NCBI GenBank assembly: GCA_943369485.1
Contig: CALRNH020000012.1
Coordinates: 1-64,000 of the forward strand
DNA from: ATX-6F1 sp943369485
Lineage (GTDB): Bacteria; Cyanobacteriota; Cyanobacteriia; PCC-6307; Cyanobiaceae
Direction of reading: 5' to 3'
Length of the DNA: 64,000 nucleotides
Shown here in pieces: positions 24,477 through 32,504 of the stretch (positions are counted from its first letter, which is position 1; each line of letters begins with the position of its first letter). Position numbers and translations under genes: made by a program. The notes below the pieces were generated by a model. The model was not told the DNA's origin. It worked only from the letters and a program-made list of their open reading frames with translations, and did no database searches.

Positions 24477-25199
24477 GTGGTGTCCGCCTGGATCCTGTGG
24501 ATCACCTCGATCACGCTGGGGGCGCTCAGCCTCGGGCTGGCCCTCTGGTGGGGACAGCCCCAGGTCCTGCTGCCGCTGCTGGAGAGGCTGCAGCCCGGGG
24601 TGATCTGGCACGGACCCCGCCCAGGCAAGGCCGTGGCCTTGAGCTTCGATGACGGCCCCGATCGGCGCGACACCCCCGCCGTGCTGGCGCTGCTGGAGCG
24701 CCACGGGGCACGGGCGACGTTCTTTCTGATCGGCGAGCGGGCCCGGGCCCACCCCGAACTGGTGCAGGCGATCCGCTCGGCGGGCCATGAACTTGGGAAC
24801 CACTACGACAGCGACCGCTTCCTGCTGGGGGAGGACCCACGGACCTTTCTGGCCAAGCTGGAGGCCACCGAGGCCGCCCTCGGCACCGACTCAGGCCCGC
24901 GGCTGTTCAGGCCCCCCCGGGCCCTGATCTGGCCCTGGCAACTGCGGTTGCTGCAGCGACGCGGCTACCGCTGCGTACTGGGCAGCGCCTACCCCCACGA
25001 CGGAGAGGCCCGCCCGCCACTCACCTACATCCGTTGGCTGCTGGAGAAGAACCTGGTGCCCGGCGCGATCCTGATCCTGCACGAGGGGAGCAGCGGCTCC
25101 AGCCGCAGCCTGGCGGCCCTTGATCAGGTGCTGGCCACGGCCCGGCGCCGGGGCCTGGCGGTGCTGCCCGTGGGGGACTTGCTGGATCCCCGAGGATGA
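24477..25199 (+). CDS. Polysaccharide deacetylase (NodB-type)
   Basis: 240 residues from GTG 24477. A hydrophobic N terminus (residues 3-30) anchors or exports it. NodB motifs: 'VALSFDDGPDRRDTP' (Asp-Asp catalytic and metal), 'GHELGNHYDSD' (H-x-x-x-x-H metal pair), 'RLFRPPRALIWP' (RxPxG-like groove) and 'GAILILHEGSS' (final His). It removes N- or O-acetyl groups from a cell-wall or exopolysaccharide sugar. The motif order and spacing are those of a functional enzyme. It is four bases from the upstream exported-protein gene. Confidence 0.85.
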   Translation: MVSAWILWITSITLGALSLGLALWWGQPQVLLPLLERLQPGVIWHGPRPGKAVALSFDDGPDRRDTPAVLALLERHGARATFFLIGERARAHPELVQAIRSAGHELGNHYDSDRFLLGEDPRTFLAKLEATEAALGTDSGPRLFRPPRALIWPWQLRLLQRRGYRCVLGSAYPHDGEARPPLTYIRWLLEKNLVPGAILILHEGSSGSSRSLAALDQVLATARRRGLAVLPVGDLLDPRG

Positions 25200-25217
25200 G
25201 GGGATGGTGGAAGGTCC

Positions 25218-25667
25218 TTGGTGCTGAAGCTGCTGGTGGTGCTGCACGCCCTGGGGGCCTCGGTCTGGACAGGTGGCCACCTGCTGCTGGCCGTCAGCGT
25301 GCTGCCGCCGGCCCTGACGGCAGGCGATCCGGAGCCGATCCTGCGCTTCGAGCGCTCGTTCGAACGGCTTGGAATCGGAGCCCTGGCGCTGCAGATGGCC
25401 ACGGGCCTGTCCCTGGCGCGCCTGGATCTCGGCCGTTGGGACGCCCTCTGGGACTTCGAACCGGGGATCGCTTCAAGCGTTGATTTCAAGCTGCTGCTGC
25501 TGGCGGCGACGCTGGCCCTGGCCCTGCAGGCGCGGCTGTGCCTGATCCCCCAGCTCACGGCCGCCACCCTGCCGCGGCTGGCGGTTCAGATCGTGATGAT
25601 CACCGTGCTGGCGGTGGCCATGCTGAGCCTGGGGGCCGGCATCCGTCTCGGAGGGCTGTGGCCGTGA
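25218..25667 (+). CDS. CopD-like membrane protein
   Basis: 149 residues starting at TTG 25218 or GTG 25221. Four membrane helices with 'LVVLHALGASVWTGGHLLL' (His-x6-His-like) and 'LALQMATGLSLARLDLG'. The His/Trp pattern in the first helix matches the CopD/cytochrome-b561-like copper-resistance fold. No copper gene lies beside it, so the ligand is uncertain. It overlaps the start of the next gene, suggesting an operon with the deacetylase. Confidence 0.65.
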   Translation: MVLKLLVVLHALGASVWTGGHLLLAVSVLPPALTAGDPEPILRFERSFERLGIGALALQMATGLSLARLDLGRWDALWDFEPGIASSVDFKLLLLAATLALALQARLCLIPQLTAATLPRLAVQIVMITVLAVAMLSLGAGIRLGGLWP

Positions 25668-26146
25668 TGGCGCTGCTGCTGGCCGCCGCTCTGGCGCAAG
25701 GGCCTCTGGCCCCTGGGCCTTTGGCCCCCAGGTCGCTGGACAGCCTGCCGGCGGAGTTGCAACCGCTGCTGCGGGAGTTGCGACAACGGGGTTTCACAGT
25801 GCTGCTGCAGGCACCGCCTCGAAGAGGGAACTACGGACTGTTCGAAGCCAAAAGCAAGACGCTCTGGGTGGCGCCGGTGGCCTTTGATCTGGGCATCGGC
25901 CGGCAGACTCTGCTGCATGAGGCGGCGCATGCGGCCCAGAGCTGCCCCCGCGGGGTGCTGACGCCGATCGGCTGGAAGGTGACCCTCTCACCCGTGGTGG
26001 AACGGGAGATCGGCGGCATCCTCACCACCCGGTATGGCCACGGCAACCTGGCGGTGGAGCGGGAGGCCTTTGGGCTGCAGGGGCAGGCGGACGCGGTCAG
26101 CAAGCTGATCACCGCCCTGCGCCAGCGCTGCAAGGCTCCCGCCTGA
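25667..26146 (+). CDS. Small exported HExxH-motif protein
   Basis: 159 residues from ATG 25667, overlapping the preceding stop. Residues 1-10 are a signal-like hydrophobic run (ALLLAAALAQG). The zinc-protease-like motif is 'TLLHEAAHAAQSC' with His-Glu-Ala-Ala-His. The downstream segment 'EIGGILTTRYGHGNLAVEREAF' has an acidic residue at a position that could complete the metal site. It may be a small secreted metallopeptidase; no family is certain. Confidence 0.6.
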   Translation: MALLLAAALAQGPLAPGPLAPRSLDSLPAELQPLLRELRQRGFTVLLQAPPRRGNYGLFEAKSKTLWVAPVAFDLGIGRQTLLHEAAHAAQSCPRGVLTPIGWKVTLSPVVEREIGGILTTRYGHGNLAVEREAFGLQGQADAVSKLITALRQRCKAPA

Positions 26147-26188
26147 CGGGGACATCTAGGCTTGCCCGAGCAGGCTGTCTGAACCACC

Positions 26189-27334
26189 GTGACCGTCGCT
26201 CCCCCGTTCAGCCTGCGGGCCGCCGCCGGCGGTGGCGACCTGCTCCTGCGGCAACTCTTTGACGCGGATAACGGCAGCTACACCTACCTGCTCGCCGACG
26301 TGGAGGCCCGGGAAGGGGTGCTGATCGATCCTGTGTTCGAGCAGCACAGCCGTGATCTGGCCCTGATCGAGGAGCTGGAGATCGATCTGGTGGCCTGCCT
26401 CGACACCCACGCCCACGCCGACCACATCACCGGCGCCTGGCTGATGCGGCAGGCCACAGGCTGCGCCATCGGACTATCGGCCAAGGTGCGTGCCAGCAAC
26501 GTGACCAAGCCGCTGAGCGATGGTGATCGGGTGAACTTCGGTGGCCGCCAGTTGGAGGTGCGGGCCACCCCGGGACACACCAACGGCTGCCTCACCTACG
26601 TGCTCGACAACCAGAGTCTCGCTTTCACCGGTGATGCCCTGCTGATCCGCGGCTGTGGTCGCTGTGATTTCCAACAAGGCAACCCCCACAGCCTCTACCG
26701 CTCGATCACCGAGCAGATCCTGTCGCTGCCGGAGAGCTGCCTGCTTTATCCGGGCCACGACTACGCCGGCCGCTGCGTCAGCTCGGTGGGCGAGGAACTG
26801 GCCTACAACGCCCGCCTGGGGGGCGGCGCCGACGAGCGCGACTTCGTCGGCTCGATGGAGAACCTGCGTCTCCCCCACCCGCACCGGATCGCCCAGGCTC
26901 TGCCGGCGAATCTGCGCTGCGGAGAGCCCCTGGAGCCCGCCAGCGGAGTGGATCCGGAGGACTGGGCGCCGATCCGGCGCAGCTACGCCGGGCTGCCGGA
27001 ACTGATCCCTGAATGGGTGGCCGATCACCGCAGCGCCCTCAACCTGGTGGACGTGCGCTCGCAGGAGGAATACGACGGCCCGGACGGGCACATCCCCGGA
27101 AGCCGGCTGATCCCCCTACCGGACCTGGAGGCCCGCACCGCAGAACTCCCCACCGATCGCCCGACGGTGGTGCTCTGCCACTCCGGCAGCCGCTCGGCCC
27201 TGGCCACACAACAACTGAGCAAAGCCGGCCTGAGGCAGGTGGCCAACCTGCGCGGTGGCCTCAGCCGTTGGAAGGCGGAGGGCTTTCCAGTGGAAAGCGC
27301 CCTGATGGAGTCCACCGGGTCAGCTCAGCGGTAG
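26189..27334 (+). CDS. Persulfide dioxygenase (ETHE1-like) fused to rhodanese domain
   Basis: 381 residues from GTG 26189. Residues 1-240 are a metallo-beta-lactamase fold of the ETHE1/persulfide-dioxygenase type: 'DTHAHADHITG', 'TPGHTNGCLTYV', 'GDALLIRGCGRCDFQ' and 'LYPGHDYAGR'. Residues 270-375 are a rhodanese domain with the active Cys in 'VVLCHSGSRSALA'. Together they should oxidise glutathione persulfide or other reactive sulfane sulfur to sulfite, with sulfur transfer by the rhodanese. The gene is alone on its strand and its 3' end overlaps the PstS-like gene by ten bases. Confidence 0.85.
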   Translation: MTVAPPFSLRAAAGGGDLLLRQLFDADNGSYTYLLADVEAREGVLIDPVFEQHSRDLALIEELEIDLVACLDTHAHADHITGAWLMRQATGCAIGLSAKVRASNVTKPLSDGDRVNFGGRQLEVRATPGHTNGCLTYVLDNQSLAFTGDALLIRGCGRCDFQQGNPHSLYRSITEQILSLPESCLLYPGHDYAGRCVSSVGEELAYNARLGGGADERDFVGSMENLRLPHPHRIAQALPANLRCGEPLEPASGVDPEDWAPIRRSYAGLPELIPEWVADHRSALNLVDVRSQEEYDGPDGHIPGSRLIPLPDLEARTAELPTDRPTVVLCHSGSRSALATQQLSKAGLRQVANLRGGLSRWKAEGFPVESALMESTGSAQR

Positions 27335-28410
27335 GCGGGTCGCTTCGTTTGAGCGAAACTGCGCCGGATCGCCTCTCCCACAGTCAGGCCCACCGGAAGT
27401 TCACCGCCAAAGGAGGTGCCAGTGATGTTTCGGTAGAGCTTGCTCTCCACCACCTGGTTGGTGCTGCCCGGCAGGGGGATGTAGCGAGCCTTCTCGACCA
27501 GTTGGGTGTCGTTCACAAGCAGGAAGCCGATGAAACGGCGCAGCACGTCCAGCTCCTTGAGCGATCGATCATTGACATAGACGAACAGGAGCCTGGAGAG
27601 GGGCTGATAGCTTCCATCCAGCAAGCTCTCCGGAGAAGGGGCCACCGCAACCTGGGCCGCCTGCACCTTCAGGGCCCGCAACCGCTGGGCATTGGCGACA
27701 TACCAGCCATAGCCCAAGTAGCCCAGGGCATTGGGGTCCTTGGCCACACAACTGACCACCACGTTGTCGTCTTCACTGGCGGTGTAGTCACTGCGCGAAT
27801 CAGTGGCGGATCCGTTAATCGCTTTGTTGAAATAGTCGAAGGTGCCGGAATCACTACCCGGCCCGCAGAGCCGAATGGGCCGTGCGGGCCATTGGGCGTT
27901 GACCTGGTTCCAACGCATGATGCGACCCTGGGCCCGGCGCTGCCACAGCCGGGAGAGCTCCTGGGTGCTGATCGACTGGACCCAGGTGTTGCGCGGGTTC
28001 ACCACCACGGTGAGGGCATCGAAGGCCAGGGGCAGCTCGAAGAAGCGCACCCCATTCCGCTCGCAGGCCTTGAGTTCAGCCGTGCTGATCGGCCGCGACG
28101 CATTGGCCATCGGCACCCGGCCGGCGCAGAGATCGCGCAGGCCGCCGCTGGTGCCAGATTCCACCAACTCGAAGAGGGCCCCCTTGCCAGCCTCCGTGCG
28201 TTGGAAGGCGGCGATGGCGGCCTGGATGATCGGGTACACCGTGCTGGAACCTGTGATGCGTACCGCAGGGGGCTTCGCCTGTTGGGCCAGGGCTGCCTGG
28301 GTGTGCAGGAGCGGAGCGAGCAGGGCCAAGGCCGTGGCGCCGACCAGACCAGTGGCGGCGGCGCGCCCGAACAGGCGGCCAGGCAGGGAGGGACGACGGA
28401 AGCGACGCAT
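27325..28410 (-). CDS. PstS-like phosphate-binding protein
   Basis: 361 residues from ATG 28410. A signal peptide with an Arg-rich start and cleavage near AQA precedes the domain 'VRITGSSTVYPIIQAAIAAF'. The motifs 'ESGTSGGLRDLC', 'DALTVVVNPRN', 'GSDSGTFDYF' and 'NALGYLGYGWY' are those of PstS/SphX-type periplasmic phosphate binders. No Pst permease genes lie nearby. Such lone binding proteins in cyanobacteria may serve scavenging or sensing. Confidence 0.85.
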   Translation of the reverse strand: MRRFRRPSLPGRLFGRAAATGLVGATALALLAPLLHTQAALAQQAKPPAVRITGSSTVYPIIQAAIAAFQRTEAGKGALFELVESGTSGGLRDLCAGRVPMANASRPISTAELKACERNGVRFFELPLAFDALTVVVNPRNTWVQSISTQELSRLWQRRAQGRIMRWNQVNAQWPARPIRLCGPGSDSGTFDYFNKAINGSATDSRSDYTASEDDNVVVSCVAKDPNALGYLGYGWYVANAQRLRALKVQAAQVAVAPSPESLLDGSYQPLSRLLFVYVNDRSLKELDVLRRFIGFLLVNDTQLVEKARYIPLPGSTNQVVESKLYRNITGTSFGGELPVGLTVGEAIRRSFAQTKRPAYR

Positions 28411-28554
28411 GGGACGGGAGGGCACCAGCCCGGCCACCTTGATTGATCGGCTGCGGTTGATGGGTTAAGTCGGGATTAAGTCGTGGCGAACCATGCCTTG
28501 CCCTGCCAGGCAGGCCCCTCAGACAAAGTGCTGAAAACGCTGCCGCAGCCACGC

Positions 28555-28805
28555 AACGCCTAAACCAACGCCACCAGCACCGGCACTTCGATAAGGGGGG
28601 GGCCGTTCACGCCGACCTGGGTGGCCGTTTTCTGGTAGCTGAGGCCGTTGCGGCGGCGGCGCACCACAAGAGTGATGCCCTACAGGGTCGCTACATCGAG
28701 CAGCAATGGCACGGCCATGGTGACGATCGTGGTCGGATCGGAGCTGATCGCCTGGCGCTGGAGGGCGAAGGGGCTGAAGAAGGGAATGAACGGATGCTCG
28801 CCGAG
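28555..28805 (-). pseudogene. Decayed second copy of the ACR3 arsenite-efflux gene
   Basis: The plus strand at 28562-28588 (ACGCCACCAGCACCGGCACTT) nearly repeats 37913-37934, inside the intact acr3 gene. Further blocks match 38050-38245: GGTAGCTGAGGCCG, GAGCAGCAATGGCACGGCCA, GGAGCTGATCGCCTG and GCGAAGGGGCTGAAGAAGGG. Relative to the intact gene there are internal deletions of about 100 and 30 bases and frame breaks. No open frame remains. It is the reverse complement of a coding segment, so it lies on the minus strand like the intact copy. Confidence 0.8.
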
Positions 28806-28990
28806 CTCCTATCAGAAGCTCAGCCTGCTGTTCACCTGCCAGGAAGAGTTGGTACGGACAATGGCTGTATCGGTCCTGTTGGCCAGATCACACCTGGTCT
28901 GTCTCTGATCCTTGAAGCTCGTGTCTCCTGATCGGCGTACCAGATCAGTGCATGCTGATCCTCTGCGATCTGTAGGAGGAGCCTTGAGGA

Positions 28991-29650
28991 TCAAGTGCTT
29001 GGACCACACCAGGGCAGCAGCCTCAGCACCGCCTGGGTACGGTTGGCCACCCCCAACTTCTGCATGATCTGGTGGCCGTGGACGCGCACTGTGCCCAGGC
29101 CGATGCCCAGTTCCTCGGCGATTTCGCGGTTGCTCAGGCCCCGGGCCATTGCCTCCAACACCTGGCGCTCCCGCGGCGTCAGCAGCGCCAGGGTGTCGCT
29201 CGGGCTGGGTGCCCCCTCGCCAGCCTCCTGCCCATCGGCTGCACCCAACTCCCGCAGGGCAGCGGTGGCCTCCGCATCCCACCAGGAGGCACCCCGCAGC
29301 ACCGTCTGGATCGCCAACTGCAGGTCGCCTGTCGCCACCCCCTTGCGCACGTAGCCCCGCGCTCCCGCCCGCACCATCCGCAGGCACCAGGCGGGGTCGT
29401 CCTGGCTGGTGAGCACCAGCACAGGGATCTGCGGGTGATCGGTGCTGATGCGGCGGCAGGTTTCCAGTCCCCCCAGCCCCGGCAGGCCCAGATCCAGCAG
29501 GATCAACTCGAAGCTTCTGTGGCGGAGCAGGTCGAGCGCCTGCTCCCCATCACTCACGGCCGTCACGGTCTCGATCACGTCGAAACCCTGGAGCGTGATC
29601 TCCAGCCCCAGCCGGAACAGCTCATCGTCTTCCACCACCAGGGCCCGCAT
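28991..29650 (-). CDS. NarL/LuxR-family response regulator
   Basis: 219 residues. The receiver domain has the acidic pair 'VVEDDELF' and the phospho-acceptor Asp53 in 'LLDLGLPG', with the Lys of 'YVRKGVA'. The C-terminal LuxR-type helix-turn-helix is 'LTPRERQVLEAMARGLSNRE' with 'EIAEELGIGLGTVRVHGHQI'. Its start codon is four bases after the stop of the histidine-kinase gene. Since the kdp operon diverges from this pair, it may control potassium uptake, though NarL-type rather than OmpR-type KdpE is unusual. Confidence 0.87.
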   Translation of the reverse strand: MRALVVEDDELFRLGLEITLQGFDVIETVTAVSDGEQALDLLRHRSFELILLDLGLPGLGGLETCRRISTDHPQIPVLVLTSQDDPAWCLRMVRAGARGYVRKGVATGDLQLAIQTVLRGASWWDAEATAALRELGAADGQEAGEGAPSPSDTLALLTPRERQVLEAMARGLSNREIAEELGIGLGTVRVHGHQIMQKLGVANRTQAVLRLLPWCGPST

Positions 29651-29654
29651 CGGC

Positions 29655-30746
29655 TCAGCCTCCCCCCGCCGGGGAATCATCCCTGCCCTGGGGCAGCAGC
29701 ACCTCGATCTCGGCGCCGCCGCCGGGTCGGTTGCGCAGGCCGATCGTTCCCCCGTGGGCGTCCACGATCTGGCGGCAGAGGTAGAGCCCCAGGCCGCTGC
29801 CTGGCCGCTCCTCAGAGAGCCGCTGGAAGCGCTGGAACAGCTTGGGGATCTCCAGTTCGGGCACCCCCGGGCCGCCATCGGCGACCCGCAGCAGGAGTCC
29901 GCTGCCGCGGTTCTCCAGCTCCAGCTGGATCTGACCGCCCCGCAGGCTGTGATGGATGGCATTGAGCAGCAGGTTCTCCACCAGGCGGCGTAGCTGGTCC
30001 ACGTCACCCCAGAGCTGATGGGGATGCCACCGCGACGTCTCGCCGAAACCAAGGCGCAAGGTGAGTTGACGTTCCTCGGCCATCGCCGCCATCTCCCGGA
30101 TCACCTCCTCCACCAGCCGAGTGAAGTCGACGCTGCCTTGATGCAGCACAAGCCCCTCGGCGTCGTTGCGATACACATCCAGCAGCGTCTGGATCTGTAG
30201 GAGGGCACGGCTCTGGCCCCGCTCCATGGTGTCCACGGCTCGCTGCAGCAGCGCTCCGTCGCTGCGTTCTCTGGCGCTCGCCAGAGAACGCAGGGTGGCG
30301 ATCGTGCCCAGAATCGGGGTCTTGAGGTCGTGAGCCAGGGTGGCCACGAAGTCGCGGCGCATATCTTCCACAGCCAGCTGGCCCTGGAGCTCCAGTCGCT
30401 GGCGCTGCAGCCCCTGGATGCGCAGACATTGGCGGGCAGTCAGCACCAGGGCGCCGCAGACCAGCAGCCGGTTGGTCAGCACCGAGCCGCTGAAGGGGGT
30501 GACCTCCGGGATCACCAGGTTGGCGAGGGTGAAGGCGCAGGCCAGAGCTGTGTAGCGCCAGATCGCTTGAGGCCTTGCCGTGTCGCTGAGCAGGATCAAC
30601 GGCAACACATAGAGATAGGCCAGCACCACCGGCGCCGGCGTGACCAGCTCCACCAGCGCCACCACGGCGGTCAATGCGCTCACCTGCCTTCCAGGGGAGG
30701 CCAGAGCCGCTATATCCCCAGGTAGGGGCATTCGGTTCACATTCAT
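29655..30746 (-). CDS. Membrane sensor histidine kinase
   Basis: 363 residues. Residues 20-110 hold four or so membrane helices resembling the membrane region of KdpD-like kinases. A coiled linker precedes 'ATLAHDLKTPILGTI' with phospho-acceptor His139. The ATPase domain follows: 'ENLLLNAIHHSLRGG' (N box), 'VADGGPGVPE' (G1) and 'RPGSGLGLYLC' (G2). The start is 74 bases from divergent kdpA. Because the KdpD in that operon lacks its kinase half, this protein is a candidate to supply it. That is inference. Confidence 0.85.
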   Translation of the reverse strand: MNVNRMPLPGDIAALASPGRQVSALTAVVALVELVTPAPVVLAYLYVLPLILLSDTARPQAIWRYTALACAFTLANLVIPEVTPFSGSVLTNRLLVCGALVLTARQCLRIQGLQRQRLELQGQLAVEDMRRDFVATLAHDLKTPILGTIATLRSLASARERSDGALLQRAVDTMERGQSRALLQIQTLLDVYRNDAEGLVLHQGSVDFTRLVEEVIREMAAMAEERQLTLRLGFGETSRWHPHQLWGDVDQLRRLVENLLLNAIHHSLRGGQIQLELENRGSGLLLRVADGGPGVPELEIPKLFQRFQRLSEERPGSGLGLYLCRQIVDAHGGTIGLRNRPGGGAEIEVLLPQGRDDSPAGGG

Positions 30747-30820
30747 ACCCTCCGCTAGTAGCGCACCCCTCCAGGGGCGCTCGACAGTGAACGGGCCCTC
30801 CGATCTGGACGCTACCGCCC

Positions 30821-32488
30821 ATGAACGCCTGGATACAGGTCGTCCTGCTGATCGCCCTCGTGCTGGGCAACGCCCCGCTGCTGGGGCGCCACCTCTGGCA
30901 GGTGTACGACGGTCGACCTCAGCCCTGGCTGGATGGCTGGCTCACCCCGGTGGAAGATCGCCTGCTGCTGTGGGTGGGGGATCGGGGCCGCCCCGCCGAT
31001 CAGGCCTGGGACTACCTGCGCCCCCTGCTGCTGAGCAATCTGCTGTTCGGTGCCGTGGCCTTCCTGCTGCTGCTGCTCCAGCCCGCCTGGCTGAACCCCC
31101 TGGGGCTGCCGGGCCTGCGTTGGGACACGGCCCTGCACACCGCCATCTCCTTTCTCACCAACACCGATCAGCAGCACTACACCCCCGAGCAGACCCTCAG
31201 CGACGTCACCCAACTGGGGGCGCTGCAGTTCCTGTTCTTCACCTCCGCCGCCACCGGGCTGGCGGTGGGTTTCGCCTTCATCCGTGGCCTCTGCGGCCGG
31301 CCTCTGGGCAATTTCCATTGGGATCTGATCCGCTCGATCACCCGGGTGCTGCTGCCGCTCGGCCTGCTGTTTGGCTTGATCCTGCTGATCAATGGTGTGC
31401 CCATGACCCTGGGCGGCCCGGTGACCGTGCGCACCTTGGAAGGGGCCACCCAGATCCTTGTGCGGGGCCCGGTGGCCGCCTTCGAGGCGATCAAGCAGCT
31501 GGGCGAGAACGGCGGTGGCTTCTTCGGCGCCAACTCCGCCCACCCCTTCGAGAACCCCAACCCGTTCACCAACCTGCTGGCCATGGTGGCCATGCTCGCC
31601 ATCCCGGCCGCCACGATCGATGCCTTCGGCCGCTTCCTCGGCAACCGCCGCCAGGGAACGTTGTTGTTGCTGCTCGTCACCGGCCTGTTTCTGGGGCTCA
31701 CCGTGGTGGCGGTCACGGCCGAGCAGGCCGGCAATCCGCTGCTCGCCAACTGGCTCAGCGGCCCGAACCTGGAGGGCAAGGAGGTGCGCTTCGGAGCTGC
31801 CGTGTCGGCCCTGTTCGCCACGATCACCACCGGCACGATGACCGGGGCGGTGAACGCCGCCATGGATTCGCTCATGCCCCTGGGGGGCCTGGTGCCCCTG
31901 TTCAACCTGTTTCTGCAGGTGGTCTTCGGCGGCCAGGGCACGGGCGTCGCCTACCTGCTCGTGTTTCTCATCCTCACCGTGTTCCTCACCGGGTTGATGG
32001 TGGGGCGCACCCCCGAGCTGTTCGGCCGCAAGGTGGAGAAGCAGGAGGTGGTGTTCAGCAGTTTGATCCTGCTGATCCACCCGGTGTTCGTGCTGGTGCC
32101 CGCCGCCATCACGATCGCTTTCCCGGCACTCCAGGGCATCAGCAACCCCGGCTTCCACGGCGTCAGCCAGGTGGTCTACGAATACGCCTCGGCCGCCGCC
32201 AACAACGGCAGTGGCTTCGAGGGACTGGGGGACGGCACCGTGTGGTGGAACCTCAGCGCCATCGTCAGCCTTTTGGGGGGCCGTTATTTGCCGATCATCG
32301 CCTTGCTTCTGCTGGCGGCTGGCTTCGCCCGCAAACAGCCGGTGCCCCCCAGCCCCGGCACCCTGGCCACCGACACAGGCCTCTTCACCGTGGTGACCGC
32401 CGTGGTGATCCTGATCCTCGGCGCCCTCACCTTCTTCCCGGTGCTGGCCCTGGGGCCGATCGCCGAAGCCTTCTCGATCCCTCGCTGA
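30821..32488 (+). CDS. kdpA: Potassium-transporting ATPase subunit KdpA
   Basis: 555 residues, the usual KdpA length, with about ten membrane helices. Selectivity-filter-like segments are visible: 'SFLTNTDQQHY', 'LGENGGGFFGANSAHPFENP', 'TTGTMTGAVNAAM' and 'SAAANNGSGFEGLG'. These line the K+ pathway. The gene begins at an ATG 74 bases from the divergent kinase gene and is followed 16 bases later by kdpB. Confidence 0.95.
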   Translation: MNAWIQVVLLIALVLGNAPLLGRHLWQVYDGRPQPWLDGWLTPVEDRLLLWVGDRGRPADQAWDYLRPLLLSNLLFGAVAFLLLLLQPAWLNPLGLPGLRWDTALHTAISFLTNTDQQHYTPEQTLSDVTQLGALQFLFFTSAATGLAVGFAFIRGLCGRPLGNFHWDLIRSITRVLLPLGLLFGLILLINGVPMTLGGPVTVRTLEGATQILVRGPVAAFEAIKQLGENGGGFFGANSAHPFENPNPFTNLLAMVAMLAIPAATIDAFGRFLGNRRQGTLLLLLVTGLFLGLTVVAVTAEQAGNPLLANWLSGPNLEGKEVRFGAAVSALFATITTGTMTGAVNAAMDSLMPLGGLVPLFNLFLQVVFGGQGTGVAYLLVFLILTVFLTGLMVGRTPELFGRKVEKQEVVFSSLILLIHPVFVLVPAAITIAFPALQGISNPGFHGVSQVVYEYASAAANNGSGFEGLGDGTVWWNLSAIVSLLGGRYLPIIALLLLAAGFARKQPVPPSPGTLATDTGLFTVVTAVVILILGALTFFPVLALGPIAEAFSIPR

Positions 32489-32504
32489 CCGCCTCGCGGA
32501 TCCC

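Noticed and set aside
22870..24603. A 577-residue plus-strand frame across the aspartyl protease and neighbours
   Set aside because: Low-complexity Gly/Ala/Arg-rich shadow spanning real genes on both strands, with no family motif.
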